Positions 9,234 through 22,199 of a stretch of 64,000 nt of DNA are shown one piece after another; the stretch's first letter is position 1; every line of letters begins with the position of its first letter. The notes under the pieces were generated by a model. The model worked only from the letters and a program-made list of their open reading frames with translations, was not told where the DNA came from and ran no database searches. Origin of the DNA: Manis javanica. Taxonomy: Eukaryota > Chordata > Mammalia > Pholidota > Manidae. The position numbers were made by a program, and so were the translations under genes. The stretch is taken from NCBI RefSeq assembly GCF_040802235.1, contig NC_133159.1:72047001-72111000 (forward strand). Reading direction: 5' to 3'.

Positions 9234-11464
9234 TACCTGTATAGTAGAACTTTCCGGGGGCAAGAAATTCATGTCCACTCTCTAAAATGGAATGAATTTG
9301 AGCAGTCAGAAAAAGCAAAAGCTTTGCTAGTTATGCCTAAGATTCTCCAGGCCAGTCATCATGTTAGGCATGTATGGGGAAGGGCTCCAGCATTTATTTT
9401 ACATGGTCCTTATTCATGGGGCACTTCACGAAAGCTCCTAGCTCACTGACCCATGCAGCACTGCCCGGGTCTACTTCAGTGGAGATGGCTGCATGGCAGA
9501 GTAGAGGGAGCTCCTTATAAGAGCTCTAGAGAAAGGCCTTCTCTAAATCTGCACGGATATGGCAAGACATAGCCCATTGCTTGCACACACCCGAAGACAG
9601 ACAAATAATGCTCCTTCCTCTGGCAATCACTGTAGCAATGACACCACCATATTATGACTGGCTGTTTAACTGTTTGCACTGGATTTTAAATTCTTTAAAA
9701 AATTTTGTCAATGGGAGAGTACCAACCAGAGTAGATTGAATGGAATGTGAGAGCTGTCTTCCAACATCTCCATTTCTTCAAGGAGAAGAGAAGGCACGTT
9801 TGCTTGACATTGGCTCAGGGCAATGTCCTCAGCTGGCGGGTAGGTCAGGATCAGGCTAATAGACATGTTTTGTTCAACCTGCACAGGGTTTCTAAAAACT
9901 GGGATTTGTTGCTGATATTTGAAAACTGAGAGATTTTTTTTTAATTCCAAATTTCTGCCTTCTTTGAAAAATTCATGGATCTGGCAGTATTGGGCCATAG
10001 TTCCTACACAGCAGTTTCTGTACGGTGAGAGCTCAGTTGCAGCTTACCCAGTTAGAGTGGGTTTGCTGTGCAGTTCACCAGCAGAGAGGGATGGAGAAGA
10101 CACATGTGTGTGTATGCATGTGGTGGGGGAGTGTATGCATGTTGAAGAGCAGGAAGAGATGATCTTTAAAAATCCAACTTCTTTCCAAAAAAGACACAAC
10201 TCAGAGCAACACTTGTACTATCAAAGTGCTTAGAAAAATAATTTTATAGGCATGTATTATAAACCCAGGAAAGAATAGAGATCACTTAATTAGTTTCAAG
10301 TGGCCCTGGGGCTATAAACATTCCCCGACTCCCCAGTTTCCTTCTACAAGTCCAGTCTGTATATTTTTGTAGAGAAGTATAACTGTTCCATTTATAATAC
10401 CATGTCACATTTTCCAACCAACACTGGGTAAGTTGATTAAAGATATACACTGCATCCTGAACCTTCGCTGAATTTAACCATCTATTTTTATAGTAACCAA
10501 AGAGACTTCCTAGGGCAATTGCTGCAGATAGCCAGGAGGTTTGCTGTAGATTTTTTTTTTTAATGACTCAAAGTCTTTCCTTCAAATGCTGTCACATAAA
10601 TAATACTCATTTTTCAGAGGCATGCAGTGAACTCAGAGAAATCAAGGGCTCACTTAAGTAGTTATAGTTAGCCAGTAGTAGATGGAAGGTGGACCTCAGA
10701 GGATTTATTTGCACAGTTTATTCCTGACAGAGACATCTGGGGCACAGGAAAGCACTTGGGTGGCAGGGATACTTGGCTGGTTCTCCGTGTCAGTGTGGCT
10801 CCCGGAAAGACTTCCGCCAATGAATTTCCTATAAGCAAGTCAGCATTTCATAGCAAGGATGACGCCCTTCTTTAGCACACAGAATGATTCAATGTGTTAA
10901 AAATTCGGATATTCTGTTAAGGAGATTTACTGGCTTAAAAAAATGTTGGTCATTCACAGAGGAAGTTTAAATTCTGTGCTCATGCACAAAATTTTCAGAG
11001 CAGTCCCTCCTGTATCCCAAATTGGTTTGTTCTTGGAAAGGAGCCCATGTCTTGAACTGACTTTTTGCATTCAAAATGACACTTGGTCATTTGAAGTGTT
11101 CTCTGCTATTTTTTCTTTTCCTTAACCAAAGAAAGATATCCTTATAAAAATGCAACATATAAGAAACAGAGACTGTCAAAAGAAAGCCCTAGCAAACCCT
11201 CCCTTCACACACGTGTGTGCACACACACACGTGGTTGCTCTTAAGGGCATAATGTATATTGTTCTCATAGATTTTGGGGTCTGCCTAACTTGGCATTTAT
11301 TAATATATTATTATGAACAAAAAAGCCTGGACTGTACATAGAACTTTACATTTACTAGACCTCGGAAGTCAATTAATGTTGATACATGTAGTTGTCCCTT
11401 AGCCAATGTGACAATTTCATAGGCCTTCACTGTATGACTGACTGATGGGCCATAATTTATTTAA
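9234..11464. other. Intergenic, no gene seen
   Basis: Mostly unique AT-rich DNA. A short TG-rich stretch lies at 10,104-10,122 and an imperfect CACGTG-flanked CA/TG run at 11,206-11,232. Short open frames on both strands carry no recognisable protein. Confidence 0.4.
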
Positions 11465-12025
11465 ATAGTTGGTGTGGCAGACATAAATGGATGCCCATCC
11501 AATAGCCACCTCCTACTCCCTCCACTAGTGTGGCCCCGGTTTTGTTCAGGTATGCTCAGTCCCATGTGATCAGGGAAGGAAATCCCCCTTCCCCACCCTG
11601 ACCCAGGGTATTGCATCAGGACTGCCTGCAGCCCGCATGACAACCCACTTCCTTCCCGGTAATACATCACTTATCAGTGGTAGTAACTTCATCTTCATTA
11701 ATGATACTCAAGCACAAATCTTCATAGGGTGGTGGGAGAGCTTCTGAGAAAGGGTTTCCTTGATAATAAAAAGAAACTGTGAGGGAAAACACTTCTCTTC
11801 TTTGGTGGACATCACTCCTCCTGAGTGCAAGAGGGAGGCCTCACCGACACCCTGATGATGGCAGAGCAGAGAGGTGGGAAGCCCCTGAAGAGGTCCCTAG
11901 CTGCTAAGTCACCAACTCTGGGCCCCTTCAGACATCTTGTTGGGTGTGACAATAAGCCTCTGATTGTTTAAGCTATTTTTGTTAAGCCAAATGTTACATA
12001 AAGCTAAAGGCATCTTAACTGATGA
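11465..12025 (+). repeat. LTR-like remnant, MaLR/ERVL class
   Basis: The 3' end resembles the '...aagctatttttgttaagccaaatgttacat...aaaggcatcttaactga' terminus of old ERVL-MaLR LTRs, and the body has matching composition. Divergence is high and the subfamily is uncertain. Confidence 0.4.
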
Positions 12026-12149
12026 TTTACACTTGGCCCTTCCTTATATCTATAGGCTTTATAAACAATATAGTGATAAAAACTTCCAAAGAAGAAGAAA
12101 GTACTTTTAGATGTGAATAAACAAAACAAGAAACAAATATTTGGTGAGA

Positions 12150-12405
12150 ATATAACTTTCATCCATTTACCTAACATTTACTGGGTATACAGCACTCGGC
12201 AGGACACAGGCTGGCTGGGCATAGTAACAATGGGACATGGTCCCTGGCCTCAAGGATGTCACATCTAGCAGAAAGAACAATGTATACAAATAATTCTGGT
12301 GCATTGTAACTGTGCCAGAGAGCCTAGGAATGTAAGAGCACAGAGGGTAGTCAGAGAAAGCTTCACAGAGGACAAAATATCTGAACTGGGTTTTGAAGGA
12401 GTTTT
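12150..12405 (-). repeat. L2-like fragment
   Basis: Reads as antisense L2 3' region: 'aacatttactgggtatacagca', '...gggacatggtccctggcctcaaggatgtcac' and 'gaagcttcacagaggacaaaatatctgaactgggttttgaagga'. Confidence 0.6.
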
Positions 12406-12954
12406 CTATTTGGAACTGCCTCCAAAATTGAAAAGCACCAAAGTTTTTGAAGCCTAGGACTATCAGTCAGAAAATTTATAGCTCCAAATGGTACCTGAGA
12501 AGTAACAGCCATTTGGCATCTTGGTTTTTATGTCCTATGAGAGGAAAAGCAGCCCTTAGCAGGGACCTATTGGAGATGCCCTGGTGATGCCGACAGGCCT
12601 GTCCATTCCACGGGAGCTGTTTACCTTTGGAAATCCCCCACTGCCACAGTAGTAAGAGCTGCCAGCCTATAGAGAGTGAATTTGCATTGGCAACACCAGA
12701 TCTGAGCTGGAAACAGGGAAGTGTAACCACTGCATCATATCATTAGGAGACCATGCGGTCTGCTTCTCCCTCATGACAGGCTTAACACAACAGGTTGATC
12801 TCAGGTTGACAGGACCCAGGCCTGACCCACTGGTGGGTCACTCAAGGCAACCCCAGTGACTACTTGGACCTAGGGACAAAGGCAACAGCCCAGAGAGAAG
12901 GGCCTGGGTGATTGGGTTACTGCCACCTGACACTCTTGTGTTTATGTCACAAGT
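12406..12954. other. Intergenic, nothing recognised
   Basis: No coding potential beyond short chance frames, no RNA gene and no assignable repeat seen. Confidence 0.35.
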
Positions 12955-13470
12955 TAGATTCTCACAGGAGGCCAGTTCTTAATGGCTTCCGCTTCCTTCT
13001 AGAGTAAAGCTCATACTACCACTAGATGTACACAGCTCTCTTGTCCAGGATTTTAAAGCCTGCAGTAACATGACAAATAAGCAAAAGGCCACAGTGGCAT
13101 TGCCGTGCTGGCTCCTTAAGCCTCATCTACTCCTCCAGACATGAAAGAACTATCATAATTGCACTCACAATCAAATGTCAAGAAAAGGCATAACCAGAGC
13201 CCAACGGCCCTTCCATTCTGTATATAAGTACTTCTTAGTTTCTATGTGCTACAGCGATGATAACTGAACAGGAGATTCAGATTGTTCTAGTATGTCAGTG
13301 CACTTGATTGCATATCCTAGGTTTCTGCATATGTGTCTAGGAACTTATTTACCCTCACAGACACTCTCATGTCATCTGCCTAGAAGCTACATTGTCTTTA
13401 TGCTCTCAAAAGGTAGAGACCAGACCTCTTGGCACGCTGTAGGAACATGGGCGCTTAAATAAACAGAAGA
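12955..13470 (+). repeat. L2 LINE 3' fragment(s)
   Basis: 'ttcttaatggcttccgcttcc...agagtaaagctcatac' and, further on, 'ttgtctttatgctctcaaaaggtagagaccagac...gcacgctgtaggaacatgggcgcttaaataa' follow the L2 3' end in order, with a diverged middle. Confidence 0.6.
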
Positions 13471-13710
13471 TGGTGATGGCTCAGTACCAGCAACAGGAGC
13501 CACAGCTTTTTGGGGTGAGGAATAGTGAAGCCAGAGAAAGGGAAGAAATCCCTCCGCTGTAACATTAGATAGACTGTAAGAAACTGTTCTGAATTTTGGC
13601 CAAGAAGTCGAGTTTAGCAGTCACACTGAAATTTTTTGTAATAAATTTTTGGCCTCAGAGTCAGAAAGTCATTCAACGTATATCTGTATGTATACCTATA
13701 TCTATCTATT

Positions 13711-13711
<1 letters not shown>

Positions 13712-13758
<47 letters not shown>
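13712..13758 (+). repeat. (CA)n microsatellite
   Basis: About 23 perfect CA units, the longest simple repeat in the window. Open frames read through it on both strands are artefacts of the repeat. Confidence 0.97.
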
Positions 13759-13764
<6 letters not shown>

Positions 13765-14364
13765 AGTTGTTTATATTCCTGTTTGTTAGGGGCTGGGAAC
13801 AGTGCTGCGTCCTGGAAAGTACAGCTGATCAAGGACTTGCCATCTACAAGATGGAGAATGAATGGCAATTCCCTCATTCCTGAAGGCCTGCTACCCTCCA
13901 ATTACCCACTTTGCCCCTCCAATTTTCCAACAGGCTGCATGGAAGGGAATCCGGGCTGGGCCACTACACATTTTCCACTCCCAGAACAGAGGAAGGGCGA
14001 TGTCACTCCAGCCCGGCTTCCCTGGATAACTATGGAAATGGGACATTATTTCAAACTTTAGGCATATGTTCTGTGCAAAGGGAAACCCTTGAAGTATATA
14101 TTCAATTTTATCCTTCAAATGTCAAATCCCACTTGGATTCCTATGGCATTTAAACCATTGCTGAGCATTTTCATAAACCCTATTTCATCTAAGGCATATA
14201 AGAGAATTGCAAGATACACCATCATTTTACATACCACTAAGACAAACCAGTCAGTCAGGGCTAACAATGTTACACCATCTGCAGCAAGATGCATTTTGAT
14301 TTCAGAGTTGGTGAAGGCAAAAATAAATGTACTTTCTAGAATCAGCGATATCCAAGGGTTTATC

Positions 14365-14505
14365 TCGCTAACATGACTATGAGTTCCTGGAGGACAGGAA
14401 CACAGACGCCACTCTTCTCCACTTTTTTGTGCCTAGAATAGTGTCATGTACACAACTAAGTACAGAGTGAACAGTATGAATGAATGAATCAATGGACGAA
14501 TACAT
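14365..14505 (+). repeat. L2 3' end
   Basis: Sense L2 terminus: 'gagttcctggaggacaggaac', 'gcctagaatagtgtcatgtac' and a terminal TGAA-type microsatellite 'atgaatgaatgaatc'. Confidence 0.7.
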
Positions 14506-16369
14506 GAGCTGATACAAATCTATGTTCCTCTCAAAGGTAAGTGTGCTGAACAGTCAATCAGCCCATTCAAGTAGAGGCGAGAAGGTTCAGATTGGGCCTG
14601 GTTCTTCCTATTTTATGACACTGGAAACAGCCTCAGAAGCAGAGGGAGAGAGCTCCCAAACCTCTACTCCTCCAGCATGTAGAGCAGCTCGAGTCTGCTC
14701 ACCTTAAGGCCTGGTCAGCGAGCTGCTGGCCAGACACACCAGGACGCCTGGATCACTGGAGATCTATTTATGTTTCTCCAGAAAACTGGTGTGTAATATC
14801 AAACTCCTGAAAGTAAAATCACATTTTAAGTGGTCTGTGAGAGCAGGAGACTATTTAGAGGAACCCGCTGGCGAGTTTCGGTGTAAAGCCAATAGCCACC
14901 CCCAGATTTATCTATTTTATGACCTTGGATTTTTGTCTATTGTGTCCCCACAAAGTAGGGCACACCTTTACACTGAGTCTTCCCAAAGGAGAGTCTTTGT
15001 CCTGGGCCCGTGGCTTGGTGCATTTTTGCTGGGACCAGCCTCTCTCCCTTGAGGTCCAACTCTGCTGAGGCCCAAGTTAGAACAAACCCCCTCCCCCAGC
15101 CACCAGGGCTTCCCTGTAGTGGAAGGAGCAAAAGGAAACCACATATTCCTTTGTTTAATTTACTTTTGAATGAAGTTATTTCTAACAAGAGTTGCATTCC
15201 AACTTTAGAGAGATGGGCTACAGCAATAGTACAGGTATGTACCCTGCACAGAACAGAGCGTAAGTGAGCAGGCCACATGCATGTGGACGGAGGGGGCTGC
15301 TTCCTACACAACCCATATGTTCCCAGCATCTGAGACATTCCAGGTTCTGTACCACCACTTTGAGAGACTAAAGAAGTTAATAAGACTCAGACCAGGCCTC
15401 ACAGTCTAGTTACAGTAAGCTGTGCTGAATGATACAATGCAGGTCAAAGAGAGCCTGGGAGAGCCTGAGAGAGGTGGGGAAGGTTTTACATGGGGTACAA
15501 TCTGGAATTTGAGTCTTGGAAGAAAGGGGACGGGAGAAAGGCAACTGGGTAGTGAGAGCAGCATATGCAAAGGCTCAGGGGTGCAAGAGCAAGGGGAGCC
15601 CTGGAATTGTTGATCAGAGGGCACTCTGCAGTCCTTCCCTCTAGTCCACCCAGAGCTGGTGACAGTAAGGTGGAAGACATCCCTTGGCAGAGCCCATAAT
15701 TGCAAGGTCTCCATGGAGTCCTAAGCTAGGCCTCTCGGTTTCCCCCAGACCTATATATCTGTAGTCCTTCCTCTGGTCCTGGTGCTGTTGGTGCTCCAGG
15801 TCCACGGACGGGAAAGGGGTCCACACCCCTGAAAAGATCTTCTCCCCTATAGTTTTGCAGGCTAGAGGGTGAGAGAAGCAGGAAAGAGCCATTTAGGTTC
15901 CCTGAGGATGGTTCTGGGACAGGGTTGTGACACCAGTCAGAAACGCCAGGTGACTTCCTCATACTTGTTTAGTTCTCTCCCGTTATTCTTCCTCAGTTCT
16001 CACATGCTTGTGAAATCTGCAGACTCAAATTTGCCTGAACTGCTTCTCTGAGTCTGCCCCCAAGGTGTGATAAATGATCTGCAGAAAACCCAAATTTTCA
16101 TGCCCACTTCAGAGTGGTGAGAGGCAACAGAGGCAGCGGCTATGGGTCTCTGAGGCTTGGACTCAAGAAACCCTGATCCCTGGGCTCAGCTCCCACCATC
16201 ACCAGTGAGCAATCCTCCCACTCACCATTTGAAGGCAGGTGTCACCTGCTTTACTTTTTAGTATTATTCAGGCAGGATAAGGATGACAAAACTCCAGGGC
16301 TGAGTCTTGGAACCTTACACTTGGGAGAGGCTCAGAGATTCCCGGCTCCACCCTCTGCCAGGACCCTTT
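14506..16369. other. Intergenic, no gene seen
   Basis: Moderately GC-rich, with several overlapping short frames on both strands (for example around 14,800-15,900) but no domain, splice pattern or start context that would support a gene. No clear repeat assigned. Confidence 0.35.
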
Positions 16370-16620
16370 CCCTACCTCCCTGATCCAGGCCTTCATCACT
16401 GACGGAAACTGTGCCCACCTGCTTCTTTCTGCAGATCATGCTCCAGAAGTGTGAGCCTTTCTTCGGATTATTAACTTGAAACTCTCTCTCTTTGACTTCT
16501 AGTAACTGTTAATGGTTTTCCTCCTGGCACTCCTCAGAATGAATTTAAACCTCTTCTACATGTTGTATTTAAGTCCTATAAATTATGTGCTCCATCCCCC
16601 CATGTATCCCCAGCCTTTTC
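16370..16620 (+). repeat. L2 LINE fragment
   Basis: 'gatccaggccttcatcactga' and 'tggttttcctcctggcactcctcagaatgaatttaaac' match the sense L2 3' region that precedes the terminal segment. Confidence 0.6.
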
Positions 16621-17169
16621 TTTTCTTTTTTTTCCTTCCTAGGATAAACATTTACAGTGGGTACAATGATTCCTTACATGGTCTGGTGTTTGGGCTTTTG
16701 TTTCCCTGATTGCTTGTTGCCAGATACACATGAGTTTGTCAAGGTCCCCCCCAAAAATGGGATGTTGGTAGGTGAACAGAGTCCTCTAGCTCTTCCCTGA
16801 ATGCCAGTTCCCTTAAGGTACCTAGGTGTACCTTTACTGAAATACCCACCTTCCTTACTGAACCATGAGCACATACTCTCCTGTCTTCCAGCCCCCTACA
16901 CAAGTAGAGACTTAAATTTCAGAATCCAAGAGACAACATGGTGCAGGAGAATGAGGTCTTAACTTTCTTGGTACCCCCAGACCCCAGCACAAAGCCCAGT
17001 AATCAGCCAAGACACCTAACTGTCTGGTCAATCAAGTGATTCATTTGTTTACTGAAAGCAGGCTAAGCTTGCATTCAGTGTCTTAGCGCTATGTCAATGC
17101 TTACGGTTAACTGAAATTTTACGGCCTTATTTCATATGACCTTATTCTATAAGGGTAATCTGCCCCTTG

Positions 17170-17605
17170 TATTGGCATTGTTGACTTTTCTTAATGTAAA
17201 TTTAGGATTTGGATTTGTGTAACAAACCCTTCCAAAATTTGGTGACTTAAAACAACAATTTATGATTTGTCACAGTTTTATTACTTACTCAGCTAGGAGC
17301 TTGGCTGGCCTGAAACATCAAAGGTGGCCTCTTTTCCTCCAGGGTCTCTCTTCTGTCACTTCTCATCATTCAGCAGTCTAGCCTGAGCTACTTTGGAGTC
17401 AAAAAGCTGAAGTCTAAGAGGGAGTGTTCCAAACAGACAACCCCAGTGTGCAAAGGTCTATTAAGCCTCTGAATGGGCATTTACTAATGCCTCACTGACC
17501 AAAGCAAGTCACATGATCAAGCCCAGCATTAATGCAGGAGGTCACAGGTACCAGGACATGTGGTTCGTTGGGGGTCACCTATGGTACAGTCTACCATGTT
17601 TATTC
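17170..17605. repeat. Old LTR-like repeat, family unassigned
   Basis: Begins 'gtaacaaacccttccaaaatttggtgacttaaaacaacaa', a widespread mammalian repeat terminus, continues 'tcagctaggagcttggctggcc' and ends 'atggtacagtctacca'. Probably an ERVL/MaLR-class LTR, but I cannot name it firmly. Confidence 0.5.
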
Positions 17606-17789
17606 TTATTAAATTTCATTGCTACACTTTTGAGAGGGAGTATTTTTTTTCATGTCTTTATAAAATATAAATATTTCTGGATATGGACAAGCCTGATGAT
17701 AATCAGGTTGATGAGGAGGAGGGGATGCATCATTTATTGTCTACAGTGTGCAAGGTTGTTTTTTACATATTTATGATTCATGGGAAAAT

Positions 17790-17935
17790 CCTAAGGAGAG
17801 AACTGTTATTCCTGTTTTAAAGATAAGGAAAGTGAGGTTCAGAGAACTTAAATAAGTTCCTCAAAGTCTCACAATTCGTGGGAGGCAAGATCTCAAGGCA
17901 AGGTCTCTGATTCCAAAGCAGAGGTCTCTAACTTC
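17790..17935 (-). repeat. MIR SINE
   Basis: Antisense MIR core: 'ttattcctgttttaaagataaggaaagtgaggttcagaga', then 'tctcacaattcgtgggaggcaagatctcaag'. Confidence 0.75.
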
Positions 17936-18762
17936 AAATTCTAATAAGGAACCCCAGAAGTCAGACAATGCAAAATAACTTTTCTTTCTCTACAGTTATT
18001 TAAATATTTAAATCTAAGTTTGTCATAGGGTATTTTGGTTTCTTTTATTTTAGATAGCAAATTTCCCTGACTGGTGAAGGAGCCCGAAAGTGCTGATCAT
18101 ACAGTAAGGCCGGGATGTTTAAATATCTGAATGAAGGTTCTGATAAGACTTTACATGCACAGCTATAAGGCAGGGTTTCTATACAAAGAAGCTAGGTGGA
18201 AGTTGAAGTCAGTCAAAACTCCATCCATACTGTCTGAATTGCCAGCCTAAATGGCCTTCAAGCAGAGAACTGTGCTTTCTTCTTTATCTGCTCTGGTAAA
18301 TTATTACAGGGCTCTTCTGCCCAGGGGGAAATCATTAACTACCTGGGAGGCTGCAGAAGGCATCTGAAAGGTGCAGCAAGGTGAACCAGGGCAGCTCTGG
18401 TTGGGATAGTTAGGACAGCAGAATGGAGCTCCAAGGGCAGCTTTCACTGTTCAGCCACAATGAGTGAAAGGTTGGGGAAGAGGGTCCCCCCTGTCCAGTG
18501 GCAAACAAATTTTAAACTTATTAGGTACCCTTTTGCCTGATTGATTGAATGTATGCCATATATACCTGCATTTACCTACACTCCCTCCTTCCTTTCCTGG
18601 AGGGTGGAACTACTGGGTGACAGCCTTGTCACCTGTAAAAGTAGAGGCTGGGGCAAACATCAGATTGGTACTGGGGAAACATCTGTGTAGATGACACAGG
18701 CGAGCAGGAGACGTGGGTGGGCATCAGCTAACCTCTTCACCAGCCCACCTCCTTATGTCCTA
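17936..18762. other. Intergenic, nothing recognised
   Basis: No gene, RNA or assignable repeat seen. Confidence 0.35.
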
Positions 18763-18965
18763 GATGAGGTGATATGGGATGCCAGGTAACATGGCCAAGG
18801 CCACTGATTTTGTTGGTGCCACAGCTGGGACTAGAGTCCACATGTCCCATTTTTAGGGCAGGGCTTTTTCTTTGGCCTGGGTGCTGTGCCAATCTCAGTA
18901 GATTTAATGAGTGTATGGGGTGGACAGTGGCAAACACTTTTCCCAAGGAGTTAGGGGACTGGAGG
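18763..18965. repeat. Member A of a diverged repeat pair
   Basis: Shares 'catggccaaggcc', 'gggactagagtccac', 'ctcagtag' and 'gagtgtat' in the same order with 19,517-19,710. The middle part ('ctgggactagagtccacatgtc...gggcagggctttt') looks like a MIR-class core. Either two MIR-type insertions or a local duplication. Confidence 0.5.
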
Positions 18966-19516
18966 CTCTATATCTTGACCATTAGGCCAATAACTCATAG
19001 ACTCACGTACTCATTCCATCCTTTACTTACTGTTCCTTTTGGACAGTGGTACAGCTATTGGAGATTTCTTATGCCTGTGAGTCTGCTCTCAGGTCTTCCA
19101 CCCACAGAATGGGCCCAGGTCAACCCTTAACTCCTTACCTGCCCAAGGCTCTTGGAAGGGTTCCTGAGGTGGTATGTGGTTTGTCTTGAGAGTCATCCTC
19201 TGCCATCATGCAAGTGGCACCAGAACTCAGCCTTGTGCAGCCTCAGGTCTGTTCTGACCCCACAACACACATAAAATTCACTTTTTTTGACTTGGTAGGT
19301 GACACTTTCCCTAGGTGAATGGTTGTACAGCATGCCAGCTATGGGGTTAAACCTGGTGAGGAAAGGGATGGATGGAGGTAAAGCCAAGGAGGAAGATTTG
19401 TTCATGATGGTCTTGACTTATTTAATAGACAGGTAAAATGCCCAGGGCTAAAGATCCCTGTATGTTGGGAGGTAATCTTCTGTTGGAGAGGCAGAACAGA
19501 ACAAATCATTTTAATT

Positions 19517-19710
19517 CACGAGGAATGTGAGGTGTGGCAGGTCACAAGGCATGGCCAAGGCCGGGGACGGGACTAGAACCCACGTCTCCCCCTCCCAGGA
19601 CAGGCGTTTTCCCTCAACCCTGGAGCTATCACTAACCTCAGTAGGTATAACAAGTGCATTAGGTACATCTTGCAAGTGATTTTCTCTAGGGGCCAGGAGT
19701 TTGGGGGTGA
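19517..19710. repeat. Member B of a diverged repeat pair
   Basis: Counterpart of 18,763-18,965 in direct orientation, about 750 bp away: 'catggccaaggcc', 'gggactagaacccacgtctcc', 'cctcagtag' and 'caagtgcatt'. Similarity appears to continue beyond the MIR-like core. Confidence 0.5.
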
Positions 19711-20339
19711 GAGAGGAGCCAGACCACAGAGCCTCTGCTTCTGCCTGGAGCAGCCAGAGGGGGCGACACAGCAGGTGGGCCTGGGGGAACAGGTTGACAA
19801 GGGCCTAGAGGTCAGCGGTCCAGGCGGAAGGCACAGCGTGGGCTGAAGTGGGGACGCACTGTTGGCAGCAGCGGGCTGCTCTGACTAGTGGTCTCCCTCA
19901 GCCCTGCCCAGGGCACTCATGAACCCGGTGCAGAGCATCCGCTCTCTGTTCCTCCCTGGGGGGGCCTCCCAAGGACATCCAGAGAGCTCTGTCTCAGGTT
20001 CTTATTGTCTGAGGTCACCGAGCCTCCCGGAGTATGTCAGGAATGTGGAGGCCTGACTCACTCTCTTCCTTGAGTTCACAGTCTGAAGTTCATAAAATCG
20101 CTTTCCCCTTTAGTCATTCTTATTCAAACATCGGCCCACATGCTTCACAGATGGAGCTGGCAGGAGGAATCCGGGGACACAGTTTTTTGCTCAGGATGTG
20201 AAAGTAGATGAGGAGTTATTCACCAAGAGCCAGGCCCCTGCTGCAGGGGCCACCTAAACACACAGGGAATGGCTGGCCGGCTCAGAGGGCAGTGCCCCTG
20301 GGTAGAAAGGAGAGCGTGGGAGTCATGTCTCTGTGCTCC
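19711..20339. other. Intergenic, GC-rich, nothing recognised
   Basis: GC content is locally raised but CpG is sparse. No gene or repeat identified. Confidence 0.35.
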
Positions 20340-20480
20340 GGTTCCCTCATCTCTAGACAGGGGCAATAACCACGCCCACTTCAGAAAAGTGTGATGAGGA
20401 TTAAATGAGTTAATCCATGTAAAGGGTTTAGAATACTCCCTGACATATATTCAGCAGTCAGTAAATACTAGTTTATTATT
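20340..20480 (+). repeat. MIR SINE, 3' half
   Basis: Sense MIR: 'ttccctcatctctagacaggggcaataa', 'gtgatgaggattaaatgagttaatccatgtaaagg' and 'cagcagtcagtaaatac'. Confidence 0.85.
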
Positions 20481-21729
20481 AATATTATTGCTCATAGTTA
20501 GCCCAGAGTAAGTTTTCTAAACACAAAGTGATGGGGGAGAGAGGGAGTCTTCCTGGGACAGGACTGTGTGGGTCCAACGTGACAGAAAAATGGCCACTGC
20601 AGGGGGCAGGGCTGTCTGGACAAGGAGGACAGGGGACATGGCATTCAGACAATGGGGAAGGAAGCGCCGAGGCTTGGAAGAGAAGAAACTCAAACATTAC
20701 ATCTGGCCAGATGCCAAAGACAAAGTTTCAACTACAGTACTTCTTCCAAGATGGAAACAGGTATCAAAATGTCCAGGGAAGAAACACAGGGGACACAAAA
20801 GGGACATTTGGAGCATGCATTGGACATTCTAATAGCCCAGTACGAGGTTCAAAATTGATGTTACTCATCTGTGTCTCCTGCTGCCTCAGCGAATGGATCA
20901 AATGTTATTTTCCTCCTTTCTGACCCCAGCTCATTATAGAGAATGGAACATGCCAGGAGACTTCCAGATCAAAACCCTCATCCACACTGCCGCAGAGTCA
21001 GTTTTGAGATATGTCCTCAGCCACACAACCAGTGGTCTTGACTCAAAACCACTGCTGGAATTCTCTTTGGACAAGGCAAACTTCTCACAGCCTTTCAGCG
21101 CATTCTTCAGGGAAACTCACTCCTTCCCACGGGACAAGGCACCCGGCACGGGATGGAGCAATACCCAGAGAAGGCAAGCACACAGCCCTGCAGCGCCTCC
21201 CGCGTGTGCTCCTCCGCCCAGAGCTTTTCTCCGTCCTCCTCCTCAGCCCCTAGCCCTCCCGCTCCTCTCCGCCAGTGGGAAAGGCCGAGCCCCTGTCTCC
21301 GTGTGTCTGTCATTGCAGGGACAGCAAGGTAAGGATCATACAGGAATTTGAGGAGCCTTTTTTAAAAAAGTGGAAGTAGTCTTAGTGAAGAGATGATTCA
21401 GGGGTTTCACGGAGGACAGGAACTGAAACGAGGTGTTGCCGGTTCAGAAACGTGGCTGAATAGAGATAGGAGGGGTAGGCCACATCTGTCCTATTTTCAG
21501 ACAAAGGAGAAGATATAAATTACATTACTCTACCATTTCATGAAAAGTAACTGGAGTGTTCAGACAAGGTGATTCTTTAAAGAAGGAAAGGTTATTAGAT
21601 TTCTTATGATTAATCATTAAAATTCTTTTAACTAAAATTTTTTAACTAGCTTTTTAAAAAATAATAAACTATATGTGTATGGCAAATAATTCAGTGTAGG
21701 AGGAAATGAGGTGAAAAGTAAAATACCGT
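20481..21729. other. Intergenic, no gene seen
   Basis: Contains frames of 70-150 codons around 20,528-21,351 on the + strand, overlapping one another in different frames. They lack a common protein or splice structure and the segment 21,130-21,290 is C/G-rich, so I read them as chance. Confidence 0.4.
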
Positions 21730-22120
21730 TTCTTCACTACAAACCCTCCTTCCCAGACCTTCCTGAGCCCCACTCACCAGCAGAAACTCTTAAGTTTCTT
21801 CCCTATTTTTCTAGAATTTTCTATGTACATTCCAACTTCTCACATTCCTCTCCTTATTCACCCACTAAGGTCTTCAGTGGGATCTGGCATCAGTCCACTT
21901 CTTTTGCCAGGAAAGCTCTTCTCGTCTTTGCATTGCTGGCTTCTTCAGTATTCTACTATCCACTAAAAATTGTGACCTACTCAGAGAAGTCTTCTGTGAC
22001 CTCTCTACTTACACAGAAATCCCACCACCACCACCATTCTCTAACCCAGCACTCCCTGCTCACCACTGTCCACCCTTAGCACAATCTCTGGCATGCAGAA
22101 GGTATGTGATAAATCCGTGA
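21730..22120 (+). repeat. L2 LINE 3' part
   Basis: Sense L2: 'ggaaagctcttctcgtctttgc' region, 'cagagaagtcttctgtgacctc' and end 'cctttagcacaatctctggcatgcagaaggtatgtgataaat'-type terminus. Confidence 0.65.
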
Positions 22121-22199
22121 TGAATGCATGAGTGAGAACAGAAGATCTTTCCCCAAAATATAAATGGATGGCATTATAGATAGAATTCTACAAAAATGA

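Noticed and set aside
13596-13901. 95-codon frames on both strands around 13.7 kb
   Set aside because: Created by the (CA)n repeat, giving Thr-His or Cys-Val runs.
19748-19770. Possible CTCF site (AGGGGGCG core in 'agccagagggggcgacac')
   Set aside because: Spacing between the CC and AGGGGGC blocks is one base short of the consensus, so I do not call it.
22019-22050. CAC-rich run encoding His repeats
   Set aside because: Part of an L2 3' remnant with a short (CAC)n, not a protein feature.
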